Below are positions 8,278 through 15,368 of a stretch of 61,676 nucleotides of DNA, piece by piece. How positions within the stretch are numbered: position 1 is the stretch's first letter; the number at the start of each line of letters is the position of its first letter. The position numbers were made by a program, and so were the translations under genes. A model generated the notes under the pieces. That model saw only the letters and a list, made by a program, of their open reading frames with translations. It was not told the origin of the DNA and made no database searches. The stretch is from Candidatus Poseidoniaceae archaeon (GTDB taxonomy: Archaea > Thermoplasmatota > Poseidoniia > Poseidoniales > Poseidoniaceae), in contig CALHIR010000004.1 in NCBI GenBank assembly GCA_938030705.1, positions 1 to 61,676 of the forward strand, given 5' to 3'.

Positions 8278-9255
8278 TCATGATGAAATCCCAGCCGCAC
8301 TCGCTTGCTTTCGCAGCAAGCGCCCGAACAGAGGAGGCACAAGCGCCACCCAGAACATCACGTAATAGCCAAAGGGCAACTGAGGGGACTCATCGTGTAC
8401 GTCGAGGCGTTGGTAGGGCGTGCTCGACTTGAGGTGGTGTGAGGGGTGAAGAGGCAGTTCCATCAACGTCCAGCGTGAAAGGCGATGGCGACTTTCCCAA
8501 GCGTGGGTGGCGTTGGCTCGCTCATCGACACCGCGGCGAAGCCCGTGGTGCTGAAGGTAATTCACGAATTCAAGCAGGTAGATTGCTACGGCTGCCTGTC
8601 CGAGGTAGGCGGCAAGGTAGGGAAGGCCAACGAAGGCAAGACAACCGAGAAACAGGGCTTCCACCGTCAAGGCACGGCGAGTGTCAACCGGGCGAGCACG
8701 GTACGCTCCGAGAACCTGACGCGGAATCGTTTGAACGATGTGAGCGTAGACGCTGCGCCCCCACGGCGAAGAGGTGGGGTCCACATCCCGAGCCCAGTGC
8801 CGGTGATGCGTGTGGTTGTGCTCGGTGGTAAAGTGAAGATACAAGACCGAGAACAGGGTCAAACGAGCTGTCCACCAACTCTTGGAGCGAGGGCGACGAT
8901 GGCCCAATTCGTGGGCCGCCACAATACCTGAGGCGCCGTTGCTGAGGCCGGCTGAAGCCATACCCAAGCCCGTCATGAGGGTCAAACCATCGAGAGAGAT
9001 TCGCCAAAAAAGCACGGCAAGTACAACCGGCACGGCGATGGCGTGCAGGTGAACAATGACATCGTGCGCCCGACCCTCTTGGAGCGGACGGGTGGTGTCC
9101 GATTGACCCAAGACCATCTCAAGAAGCGGATAGAGCCCCAGAAACACGACCAACGGGGCCGCCATCCAAGGACCACCGAGAGCAAGACAGACCAGGGTGA
9201 AGGCTGGGGTGAACAAACCCCACAGATGGGGCACCCACGTCCAGCGTTCGCTCAT
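8278..9255 (-). CDS. AlkB/XylM-like membrane di-iron hydroxylase (alkane monooxygenase family)
   Basis: This 325-residue membrane protein carries the full set of AlkB-type histidine motifs: HELGHR at 115-120, EHNHTHH at 145-151, the family-specific NYLQHHGLRR at 232-241 (canonical NYxEHYGLxR) and LHPSHH at 269-274. Hydrophobic helices occur near 10-50, 65-110, 130-142, 200-230 and 295-312. The family inserts one oxygen atom at a terminal methyl group using two iron atoms and electrons from rubredoxin. No rubredoxin is fused or adjacent. The substrate may be an alkane, fatty acid or other hydrocarbon chain; Glu-to-Gln and Tyr-to-His changes in the third motif leave this open. Two tiny paralogous genes precede it by 39 bases on the same strand. 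Confidence 0.82.
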   Translation of the reverse strand: MSERWTWVPHLWGLFTPAFTLVCLALGGPWMAAPLVVFLGLYPLLEMVLGQSDTTRPLQEGRAHDVIVHLHAIAVPVVLAVLFWRISLDGLTLMTGLGMASAGLSNGASGIVAAHELGHRRPRSKSWWTARLTLFSVLYLHFTTEHNHTHHRHWARDVDPTSSPWGRSVYAHIVQTIPRQVLGAYRARPVDTRRALTVEALFLGCLAFVGLPYLAAYLGQAAVAIYLLEFVNYLQHHGLRRGVDERANATHAWESRHRLSRWTLMELPLHPSHHLKSSTPYQRLDVHDESPQLPFGYYVMFWVALVPPLFGRLLRKQASAAGISS

Positions 9256-9294
9256 CGAGGCGGATTACACGTCTGTGACTTGTAAAGGGTGGCT

Positions 9295-9414
9295 TCAGTT
9301 CATACCGAGCCAACGTCGGAAGCGCGAGCCCAGGCTCTGACGGGCAAAGATCCCGTTTCGAGTCACCTGTGCGTTCATCGTTTCGTCCACGTAGCGTTCC
9401 AAATATGCATCCAT
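9295..9414 (-). CDS. 39-residue protein, second of two tandem small paralogues
   Basis: ATG at 9414 is preceded by a strong AAGGAGGATG Shine-Dalgarno sequence about nine bases upstream and abuts the stop of the upstream mini-gene without a gap. The product begins MDAYLERYVDETMNAQV and continues TRNGIFARQSLG before ending RRWLGMN. The pattern LE-x-Y-x(n)-T-x-RNG-(I/V)-F-x(n)-RW is shared with the product of the preceding mini-gene, which is strong evidence that both are translated. It has no membrane segment and an amphipathic, basic C-terminus. The position before the AlkB-like gene suggests a role with that enzyme, for instance as a small partner; function unknown. Confidence 0.62.
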   Translation of the reverse strand: MDAYLERYVDETMNAQVTRNGIFARQSLGSRFRRWLGMN

Positions 9415-9585
9415 TCAAATCATCCTCCTTGATTGAAGCGCCCCTCGTCGGTCAACACCAGCTCGGTAGAAGGCCACGGCGGTCATCCACCGGTGCCAAA
9501 GACCTTGGCCAAAGACACCGTTTCGGTAGGTAAAGTTCGAAACTGCTTGCTCGGTATAGGTCTCCAATTCCTTGTCCATTCTCAT
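9415..9585 (-). CDS. 56-residue protein, first of two tandem small paralogues
   Basis: The frame starts at ATG 9585 (MRMDKELETYTEQAV) or at the second ATG at 9579, and ends immediately before the start codon of the next mini-gene. The core YRNGVFGQGLWHRW parallels TRNGIFARQSLG in that neighbour, so the two are diverged duplicates. Nothing in it resembles a known domain that I can name. The three genes (two mini-genes and the AlkB-like hydroxylase) lie in the same direction with 0 and 39 bases between them and probably form an operon. It is too short for routine gene calling and is likely to be missed. Confidence 0.6.
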   Translation of the reverse strand: MRMDKELETYTEQAVSNFTYRNGVFGQGLWHRWMTAVAFYRAGVDRRGALQSRRMI

Positions 9586-9841
9586 CGCCTGAAAGGTTTG
9601 CTTCTTTCATGTTACATGTGGTGCCGGACCTATATGAATCAGCGGTGAATAAGCCAACACGGAGATGTTAAAAACAAATCAAGTGTTTTTTGACACACCA
9701 AAGAGGCCACCTGACTTGACCTACGGAATCCAACCGGCGAAGCGAGTCTTTGATAGCATCGGGAAGCCGCCCCTTGACCATCCGAGCCACCCCCAACCGG
9801 CCTTGTGCCAACCGAGGACCGTGGCTCCAGGAGTGAGCCTC

Positions 9842-10852
9842 ATGGCCGGCATGGACCCGCAACTCAAAGCCAAACTGCAAAAACAACGCTACCACATTGT
9901 GGGCGAACACGGTGGCGTCAAAACGTGTCACTGGACGAAAGAATCCTTGCTGCGCGACCGCCAGTGCTACAAAGGCAAGTTCTACGGCGTCGCCAGCCAC
10001 AACTGCATGCAGATGTCGCCCGTGGTCGACCAGTGCAATCTGGCGTGCACCTATTGTTGGCGCGAACCGCACATGGACACGTTGGAATTGACCGACCAAG
10101 ACCCCCTTGACCTGCTCTATGAATCGGTACGCGCCCAGCGGCGTCTGCTCTCAGGCTTCGGAGGCAACCCCAAAGTACCTCGCGAAAAATGGCTGGACGC
10201 CCAGAACCCGAAGCACGTCGCCATTTCGCTCAACGGAGAACCAACGCTCTACACCCGACTCTCTGAATACATGGATCTATGTCACAAGCACGGCATGACC
10301 ACCATGCTCGTAACAAACGGCACCTTGCCCAAGGTGCTGGAGAAGCTCGACACCTTACCGACCCAGCTCTACGTCTCGGTGGACGCCCCCAACAAACAGG
10401 TGTTTGACGAGGTCTGCCGGCCCAAGTGGAACAGCGGTGCATGGGACCAGTTTGAGAAAACCATCGACCTCCTGCCCTCGCTTGACACCCGCATCGTCAG
10501 TCGCCACACGCTCATGAAGGGCGTCAACATGAGTGACGCCCACATCAAGGAATTCGCCGCTTTGGACAACCGTGCCGACCCCGATTTCATCGAGAACAAG
10601 GGCTACGTCTTTGTCGGCCACAGCCGCGAGAACCTGGCCATGGAAAACATGCCCAGCCACGACGACATCATGGACTTCTCTCGGAAGATCGCCCCCTTGA
10701 CCAACCGTGAAGTGCTCTCCGATTCTCGCCCGAGTCGCGTGGCTCTGGTCGGCACCGAAATCACGCCAATTCCCATCCCTGAACCCACGATGTTCTTCCC
10801 CGAAGATTTGGGAATTGCACCTCCGGTCAAGCACCTGCCCGTCATCTCTTGA
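9842..10852 (+). CDS. taw1: 4-demethylwyosine synthase (tRNA-Phe wyosine pathway, radical SAM)
   Basis: The 336-residue enzyme condenses N1-methylguanosine-37 of tRNA-Phe with pyruvate carbons to make 4-demethylwyosine. The radical-SAM cluster cysteines C65, C69 and C72 (CNLACTYCW) and the second-cluster cysteines C29, C42 and C55 are all present, with the same 13/13/10/4/3 spacing as in archaeal TYW1. The SAM-binding region NGEPTLY and VTNGT follow. The open frame reaches back to 9665, but those 59 residues look noncoding and the ATG at 9842 has GGAGTGA nine bases upstream. The gene stands alone between the AlkB-like unit and rmuC. This is an archaeal/eukaryotic marker. Confidence 0.93.
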   Translation: MAGMDPQLKAKLQKQRYHIVGEHGGVKTCHWTKESLLRDRQCYKGKFYGVASHNCMQMSPVVDQCNLACTYCWREPHMDTLELTDQDPLDLLYESVRAQRRLLSGFGGNPKVPREKWLDAQNPKHVAISLNGEPTLYTRLSEYMDLCHKHGMTTMLVTNGTLPKVLEKLDTLPTQLYVSVDAPNKQVFDEVCRPKWNSGAWDQFEKTIDLLPSLDTRIVSRHTLMKGVNMSDAHIKEFAALDNRADPDFIENKGYVFVGHSRENLAMENMPSHDDIMDFSRKIAPLTNREVLSDSRPSRVALVGTEITPIPIPEPTMFFPEDLGIAPPVKHLPVIS

Positions 10853-10869
10853 CCGCCGGTCCCAAGAAG

Positions 10870-10878
10870 GGTTAAATT
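10870..10878 (+). promoter_or_regulatory. TATA-like box of rmuC, leaderless spacing
   Basis: GGTTAAATTC is centred about 26 bases before the rmuC ATG at 10900, the distance expected for transcription starting at the start codon itself. It lies only about 20 bases after the taw1 stop, so rmuC has its own promoter. Confidence 0.55.
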
Positions 10879-10899
10879 CACTGACATGAAGTCAAGGGT

Positions 10900-12006
10900 A
10901 TGGCAGAACTCGTTGAAATGGCCACCCTCGGGGCCTTGGTGCTCTTGATGGTCCTTGTCTATTTGCGAACCAAAGATGCGAACCAAAGTCAAGCGCTGGT
11001 ACAAACGAGCGAACGGGTGAGCGACACCTACGAAAAAATGCAAGAGGAATACAAGGCCATGCAGGGCATCCTCAACAGCGTGAACCTGGAGATAGAAAAG
11101 TCCACCCAAGGCCGTCAGCAAGTGATTGACTTCAGCCGGGACTTGCGGGACATCATGATGAAACCGAGCCTCAGAGGCGACGTTGCAGAGAAATTACTGG
11201 AGGACATGTGCAAGGATTTCCTCCCCGATTCAGCGTGGGAGCGCCAAAAGGTCACCGACGAGGAGGCGGCCAGCCAACAAGGTGGCGTGGATGTCCTGTT
11301 GAAAACGGGGAAACTGAGTGTTCCGGTCGATTCAAAATTTCCCAGAGAAGCATGGAAACGCTACGTCAATCTGACGGAAGAGTCCATGAACGGCAAGAAT
11401 GAATCCGAACAAAAGCAACATCGAAACAACATCAAAAGAGAATTTGAGGGGTTCCAAAAAGCCGTGCTAACCAAGGTGGACGAGATTCAGAAACACATCA
11501 ACCCCGGGAGTGGAACGACCGATTTTGCGCTCATGTTCATCCCCACCGAAGCGATGTACTACTCGGTCATCTCCGACAAAAACGCCCTCAATGAGGAAAA
11601 CAAAATTACGAGGAAGACCAAAGAACAGTACCTGCTTGACGCCATGCTTTCGGAAGGCGTCATTCCGGTCTCGCCCTCAACCTTTTACCCGTTTATTCAT
11701 GTCATCTTGGTCGGCATCAAGAACATGCAAGTGGTGGAGAATTTAGAGACACTCCAGAAGCGCTTGAATCAATTTGAGACAAAATTGCGCACCTTCTCGG
11801 GCGCCTATGACGAGATAGGAGCGAAGTTGCAGGACGCAACCGAGGCATGGACGGCCACCGGTAATCGGTACAACGACTTGGTACGATTGGGTGGATCCAT
11901 CACCAAGGCCCTTGAGGAGGTTAGCGTGACCGAATCGACCTCAGAAGCCTCCGCTCAGCAGGAGGTCCCTGTTCTCGAAAATAGTGACGAGCCTTCAGTG
12001 GTCTGA
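10900..12006 (+). CDS. rmuC: RmuC-family DNA recombination protein, membrane-anchored nuclease-like
   Basis: The 368-residue protein has an N-terminal membrane helix near residues 7-23, a coiled-coil stretch near 30-75, and the RmuC domain from about 95 to 320. The nuclease-fold core is visible as VDVLLKTGKLSVPVDSKFP, with the Asp and the D-x-K of the PD-(D/E)xK fold. The IPTEAMYY motif and the LIHVxLVG-type helix typical of the family follow. RmuC limits rearrangements at inverted repeats in bacteria; its archaeal role is not established. The TATA box just upstream supports this ATG as start. The gene is convergent with the GST-like gene, two bases apart. Confidence 0.9.
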   Translation: MAELVEMATLGALVLLMVLVYLRTKDANQSQALVQTSERVSDTYEKMQEEYKAMQGILNSVNLEIEKSTQGRQQVIDFSRDLRDIMMKPSLRGDVAEKLLEDMCKDFLPDSAWERQKVTDEEAASQQGGVDVLLKTGKLSVPVDSKFPREAWKRYVNLTEESMNGKNESEQKQHRNNIKREFEGFQKAVLTKVDEIQKHINPGSGTTDFALMFIPTEAMYYSVISDKNALNEENKITRKTKEQYLLDAMLSEGVIPVSPSTFYPFIHVILVGIKNMQVVENLETLQKRLNQFETKLRTFSGAYDEIGAKLQDATEAWTATGNRYNDLVRLGGSITKALEEVSVTESTSEASAQQEVPVLENSDEPSVV

Positions 12007-12008
12007 CA

Positions 12009-12608
12009 TTAAGGGAAGAGGACCGTTTCGTTGCCCTCAACCCAGGGCTTTTCCTTCTTCATGCAGCGCTTGAATTCCTCCGACTCGAGGTGCTCGGCCA
12101 GCCAAGCATGCACGTTGGCCCAAGGCTGGGCGTCAAACCAATCTCGATCGTGATTGGCGAACTGCCGCACGAACGGAAAGAGCGCGTCGTTGAGTTGGGC
12201 CGCAAAGGCCGGACCCTGACCCAAACGCACATCAAGGTCGCCAAGATAAGCCGATGCCAGTTTGCGCTGCTCCACTTCGTCCACATCCTCGTAGCGGTTC
12301 GGGTACTTGTAGCGGTCCAGGTGGAACTTGAATTCCTCATCGTTTCGTTCCACCCAGTGCGCTTCCTCTTCGCTGAGTTCCCAGTCCAGCACGTGCTGCA
12401 TGATCTCAAGGCTCTCCTCGATGACCGTGCCGTCTGGCAGCAAGAGCACGGGCACCGTGCCCTTGGGTGAAATTTCCATCATGTGGTCGGGGCGGTCGCG
12501 CAGCACAACTTCCCGAAGCTCGACTTCGAAGCCTTGGCGAACGATGGACATGCGCGCCCGCATGGCGTAAGGGCAGCGACGAAAGGAGTAGAGAACGGGC
12601 AGCAACAT
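12009..12608 (-). CDS. Glutathione S-transferase-like protein
   Basis: The 199-residue product has a thioredoxin-like N-terminal domain beginning with a strand and FRRCPYAMRARM, then SPKGTVPVLLLPDG and EESLEIMQHVLD, the hallmark cis-Pro and Glu/Ser glutathione site of GST-like proteins. A helical C-terminal domain follows. Euryarchaea of this kind are not known to make glutathione, so the real thiol substrate is unclear; CPYA could act as a redox or conjugating cysteine. The sequence resembles proteobacterial GSTs, which hints at transfer. ATG at 12608 is used because the extension to 12662 overlaps the gmd gene. It follows gmd by 16 bases, probably in one transcript. Confidence 0.82.
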   Translation of the reverse strand: MLLPVLYSFRRCPYAMRARMSIVRQGFEVELREVVLRDRPDHMMEISPKGTVPVLLLPDGTVIEESLEIMQHVLDWELSEEEAHWVERNDEEFKFHLDRYKYPNRYEDVDEVEQRKLASAYLGDLDVRLGQGPAFAAQLNDALFPFVRQFANHDRDWFDAQPWANVHAWLAEHLESEEFKRCMKKEKPWVEGNETVLFP

Positions 12609-12624
12609 GGCAACCCCTCCTGCA

Positions 12625-13689
12625 TCACTCGGGCGGGATGGGCGGGGCGTAGCCACCGTCAACGGCTTCCTGCACGGTCGTCATATCGGCATCGACCATC
12701 ATCTGAACAAGTTCCTCAAACGAGGTGCTTGGCACCCAGCCGAGTTCCTTCTCAGCCAGCGCAGGGTCGCCGATGAGCAAATCCACTTCAGCAGGACGGA
12801 AGAACTTGGGATTGGTGCGCACACGAACGACACCGTTCTGGTCGGTAGCGACGGTGTCCACGTCTTCGCCCGACCATGTCAAATCCATGCCGACGTGAGA
12901 AAAGGCGAGGGTGATCATGTCCCGAACGCTGTGGGTGCGGCCGGTCGCCACGACGTAGTCGCCGGGCGTCTCTTGCTGGAGCATGCGCCATTGCATCTCG
13001 ACGTAGTCGCCGGCGAAACCCCAGTCTCGCTTGGCGTCGACGTTGCCAATCCACAAACACTCGTCAAAGCCCTGGGCGATGCGAGCGGCGGTCATGGTGA
13101 CCTTTCGGGTGACGAATTCAAGACCTCGCCGGGGACTTTCGTGGTTGAAGAGAATGCCCGTACAGGCAAACATGTCGTACGACTCGCGGTAGTTTCGGGT
13201 GATTTCGAAGGCGAAAACCTTGGCACACCCGTAAGGTGAACGGGGATGGAATGGGGTCAGTTCAGTTTGAGGCACGTCTCGGACCTTGCCGTACTGCTCG
13301 GAGGAACCGGCCTGATAGAAACGACACCCCGGGGCGTGCTTGCGAATGGCTTCGAGGCAACGGAGCGCACCCAGGCCGGTGATGTCAGCGGTCATCATGG
13401 GCGAGCGCCATGATTCGGGGACGAAGGACATGGCCCCAAGGTTGTAGAATTCATCGGGTTGTGTCTGCGAAACAGCGTTGTCAATGGAATTCTGGTCGGC
13501 CAAATCACCGTTGAGGAGATGGAAATTCTCGTTGGTCATCAGGTGGTTGATGAGGCTGCGACCGGAGGTGGGTTGAGAGACGCGACGCACCAAGCCATAG
13601 ACGACGTAGCCCTTTTGGAGGAGCAACTCAGCAAGGTAAGAACCATCTTGTCCCGTGACGCCTGTGATCATCGCGGTCTTGCTGCCCAT
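12625..13689 (-). CDS. gmd: GDP-mannose 4,6-dehydratase
   Basis: This 354-residue short-chain dehydrogenase/reductase converts GDP-D-mannose to GDP-4-keto-6-deoxy-D-mannose, the precursor of GDP-fucose, GDP-rhamnose and related sugars. The NADP-binding motif GVTGQDGSYLAELLL, the RR-VSQPTSGR loop, the GSSEQYG strand with catalytic Ser/Glu and the SPYGCAK Tyr-x3-Lys dyad are visible, and NHESPRRG and the CLWIGNVDAKRDWGFAGDYV substrate loop match the GMD subgroup. Length is normal for the family. No second-step epimerase or reductase lies next to it; it probably feeds glycosylation of surface proteins such as those encoded further right. Confidence 0.93.
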   Translation of the reverse strand: MGSKTAMITGVTGQDGSYLAELLLQKGYVVYGLVRRVSQPTSGRSLINHLMTNENFHLLNGDLADQNSIDNAVSQTQPDEFYNLGAMSFVPESWRSPMMTADITGLGALRCLEAIRKHAPGCRFYQAGSSEQYGKVRDVPQTELTPFHPRSPYGCAKVFAFEITRNYRESYDMFACTGILFNHESPRRGLEFVTRKVTMTAARIAQGFDECLWIGNVDAKRDWGFAGDYVEMQWRMLQQETPGDYVVATGRTHSVRDMITLAFSHVGMDLTWSGEDVDTVATDQNGVVRVRTNPKFFRPAEVDLLIGDPALAEKELGWVPSTSFEELVQMMVDADMTTVQEAVDGGYAPPIPPE

Positions 13690-13913
13690 GTTGGTTGGCA
13701 GATGGTTTCCCTTTTCAAACGGTCGCTTTGTTGCCGAGTACCATGAAGGGTGGTGGCGGCGTGCGAGGGGGGAGCAAATACAGACTCGGTGAACAGTGGA
13801 CCCTCGCAGGTAGAAAACGGGTCGACAGGAACGGTCTCCAAGAGAGCCATCTCAAGGTGATTGAGCGGATCGCGGCGTTCTTCATTTGATTTCAATGTGG
13901 TGAGTTTCGCTCG

Positions 13914-13924
13914 TTTTTTAAATT
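13914..13924 (+). promoter_or_regulatory. TATA-like box of the E1/JAMM operon
   Basis: TTTTTTAAATT is the most AT-rich tract in the 265-base gap between gmd and the E1-like gene. It is centred about 35 bases before the ATG at 13955, predicting a leader of roughly nine bases. The remainder of 13690-13913 shows no gene, RNA or repeat that I can support. Confidence 0.5.
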
Positions 13925-13954
13925 CTTTAAGTAGGCTTGAGCATCTTCTCTTGT

Positions 13955-14590
13955 ATGAACGATGAGCAAAGCCCACGCAATCTGCTTTTGGTCGGTGCTG
14001 GAGGCATCGGCACCCAACTGACTGAACTTTTGGTTCCTGCCTTGCGCAGGGTCAACCTGCAAGGCAGCATCACCTTGATGGACGCCGATGTCGTCGAAGC
14101 GACCAATTTGGGTCATCAACGCTACAGTGCAGACGACATTGGTTCGGCCAAGGTCACCGCCATCGCCAAGCGTTTGGACGACGAAAACTCCACGTTGCGA
14201 GTGAAAGCCGTCGTCGAAAATCTCCGCACTTCCGAGCAACTTGACGGGTTTGACTTCGTGGTGGTCTGCGTTGACCGGCCTGAACCGCGTCGCCTCGTGC
14301 ATCAACTGGACGTGCCTTGGTTGGACCTTCGCTGCAGCGGGGACGGCCACGTAGCGCTTTCATCCCAATCCTCTCCTGCTTTGGTTGAGCGGATGACCCC
14401 GAACCATGCTCCAGCAAGTTGCCAAGTCCCAGGAGCCCTCGACGCTGGGAACCTCGAATACGGCTTTGCTTCAGCCGCTGCTTTTGGTGCGCAATGGGCC
14501 ACTCAACTTTGGCGAGGGCGACCAGCCCCCGTCCAATCCATGGGCAGCTTGACTTACGGTGCGCTGTCGTTTCCGGAGATGAGCGCATGA
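13955..14590 (+). CDS. E1-like ubiquitin-activating / ThiF-MoeB-UbaA superfamily protein
   Basis: The 211-residue protein is a Rossmann-fold adenylating domain. The nucleotide motif GAGGIGTQL starts at residue 14, the D-x-D pair is D43/D45 in MDADVVEATNLGHQR, and VDRPEPRR and a GFASAAAFGAQWA helix follow. Normal ThiF/MoeB/UbaA proteins activate the C-terminal glycine of a ubiquitin-like or sulfur-carrier protein. The usual CxxC zinc knuckles are missing and only one candidate cysteine (in ASCQVPG) sits near the crossover loop, so thioester chemistry is uncertain. The protein overlaps the next gene by ATGA and forms a three-gene unit with a JAMM peptidase homologue. The ATG at 13955 fits the promoter better than the one at 13937. 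Confidence 0.82.
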   Translation: MNDEQSPRNLLLVGAGGIGTQLTELLVPALRRVNLQGSITLMDADVVEATNLGHQRYSADDIGSAKVTAIAKRLDDENSTLRVKAVVENLRTSEQLDGFDFVVVCVDRPEPRRLVHQLDVPWLDLRCSGDGHVALSSQSSPALVERMTPNHAPASCQVPGALDAGNLEYGFASAAAFGAQWATQLWRGRPAPVQSMGSLTYGALSFPEMSA

Positions 14591-15135
14591 TCGGCCTTCC
14601 TGACGCTGCGGAACTCGAACTCCAAGACGAGATGTGGGGGCGCGCCTGCATCGCTGCTCAAGAACGTCGCGTGGACGACGAAGATTTGTTGACCGTCCAA
14701 CGCATGCTGGCCCAGGCCGGTCGTTGGGACGGCGTGTACGTCCTTTCGGTTATGGCCGGCCTCGAGACCTCGGTGCTGATCGACGCCGACGAGAAGATTT
14801 TCATTGACTGGGGTACAGCCGGCCAAGTCACCCTCCAACCACCGGTTGGCGGGCGTATTCCGTTCAAATTGTGGGTCCACACCCACCCGCGGTTCGCTTC
14901 CTACTGGAGCAGCACCGACACCAACAGCCTCAGTTTGGGCGCTGGCATTTTGGAATCCGCCATGGTCTTGGGACAACCCGGTCCAAAACACAGCAGCAAC
15001 CGTTCCCTGATTGAAGCGGAGGAGGACGCCATGTTGAGCGACCGAGGCCCACTCAGCCAGTGGACCGATGAAGAACCCGTACCGTGGACCGAATGGTACG
15101 GTCTGAACAACATCAATGTCGAGGTGATGGAATGA
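14587..15135 (+). CDS. JAMM/MPN-type metallopeptidase-like protein
   Basis: The 182-residue protein shows the JAMM zinc signature H-x-H-P-x(6)-S-x(2)-D at H98, H100, S108 and D111 (VHTHPRFASYWSSTD), with the spacing of the archaeal enzyme AfJAMM. A candidate catalytic Glu is E60 in MAGLETSV, although this is not certain. JAMM proteins cleave isopeptide or linear bonds after ubiquitin-like modifiers. About 45 helical residues precede the domain and about 50 acidic residues follow. The gene overlaps both neighbours by four bases, so its product must work with the E1-like protein and the 78-residue protein. Confidence 0.8.
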   Translation: MIGLPDAAELELQDEMWGRACIAAQERRVDDEDLLTVQRMLAQAGRWDGVYVLSVMAGLETSVLIDADEKIFIDWGTAGQVTLQPPVGGRIPFKLWVHTHPRFASYWSSTDTNSLSLGAGILESAMVLGQPGPKHSSNRSLIEAEEDAMLSDRGPLSQWTDEEPVPWTEWYGLNNINVEVME

Positions 15136-15368
15136 CGGCCCGAGGGCCCAAGGACGAGGAAGAGCGCTTCAAGGCCCTCTTGGCCGTGTTGAACGGTCGA
15201 GGGCGAAGCATTGCGGATGTCGTCGAAGAATTGACGGGAGAGACCCCCTCCGAAGAGACCGTTGAAGCCGTTCTCAACCGTTTGCAGATGGCGCAGGAAA
15301 GCGGCGAGCAGGTGGACATCCTTGCCATCGTCCAGTCGTTAAACGACTTGGCCGACCAGTGGGCTTGA
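15132..15368 (+). CDS. 78-residue helical protein of the E1/JAMM operon
   Basis: The ATG overlaps the JAMM stop in ATGA, and the frame ends one base before the convergent stop of the beta-oxidation gene. The sequence is predicted almost entirely helical, acidic, and has repeated ERFKALLAVL and VEAVLNRLQMA amphipathic segments. It lacks the C-terminal di-glycine of a ubiquitin-like modifier and has no beta-grasp pattern, so it is unlikely to be the modifier. It could be an adaptor, an E2-like scaffold or a regulator; no family is recognised. Confidence 0.72.
   Translation: MTARGPKDEEERFKALLAVLNGRGRSIADVVEELTGETPSEETVEAVLNRLQMAQESGEQVDILAIVQSLNDLADQWA

Noticed and set aside
9586-9841. An N-terminal extension of Taw1 starting at 9665
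   Set aside because: The 59 extra residues have no similarity to Taw1, whose cysteine spacing from the N-terminus is matched exactly by starting at 9842, where a Shine-Dalgarno site exists.
13690-13954. A small plus-strand gene starting at 13743 (48 codons)
   Set aside because: No ribosome site, odd glycine-rich start and no paralogue or motif; the promoter of the E1/JAMM operon occupies the end of the region.
15132-15368. The 78-residue protein as a ubiquitin-like modifier of the E1/JAMM operon
   Set aside because: It reads as all-helical, has no beta-grasp pattern and does not end in Gly-Gly.
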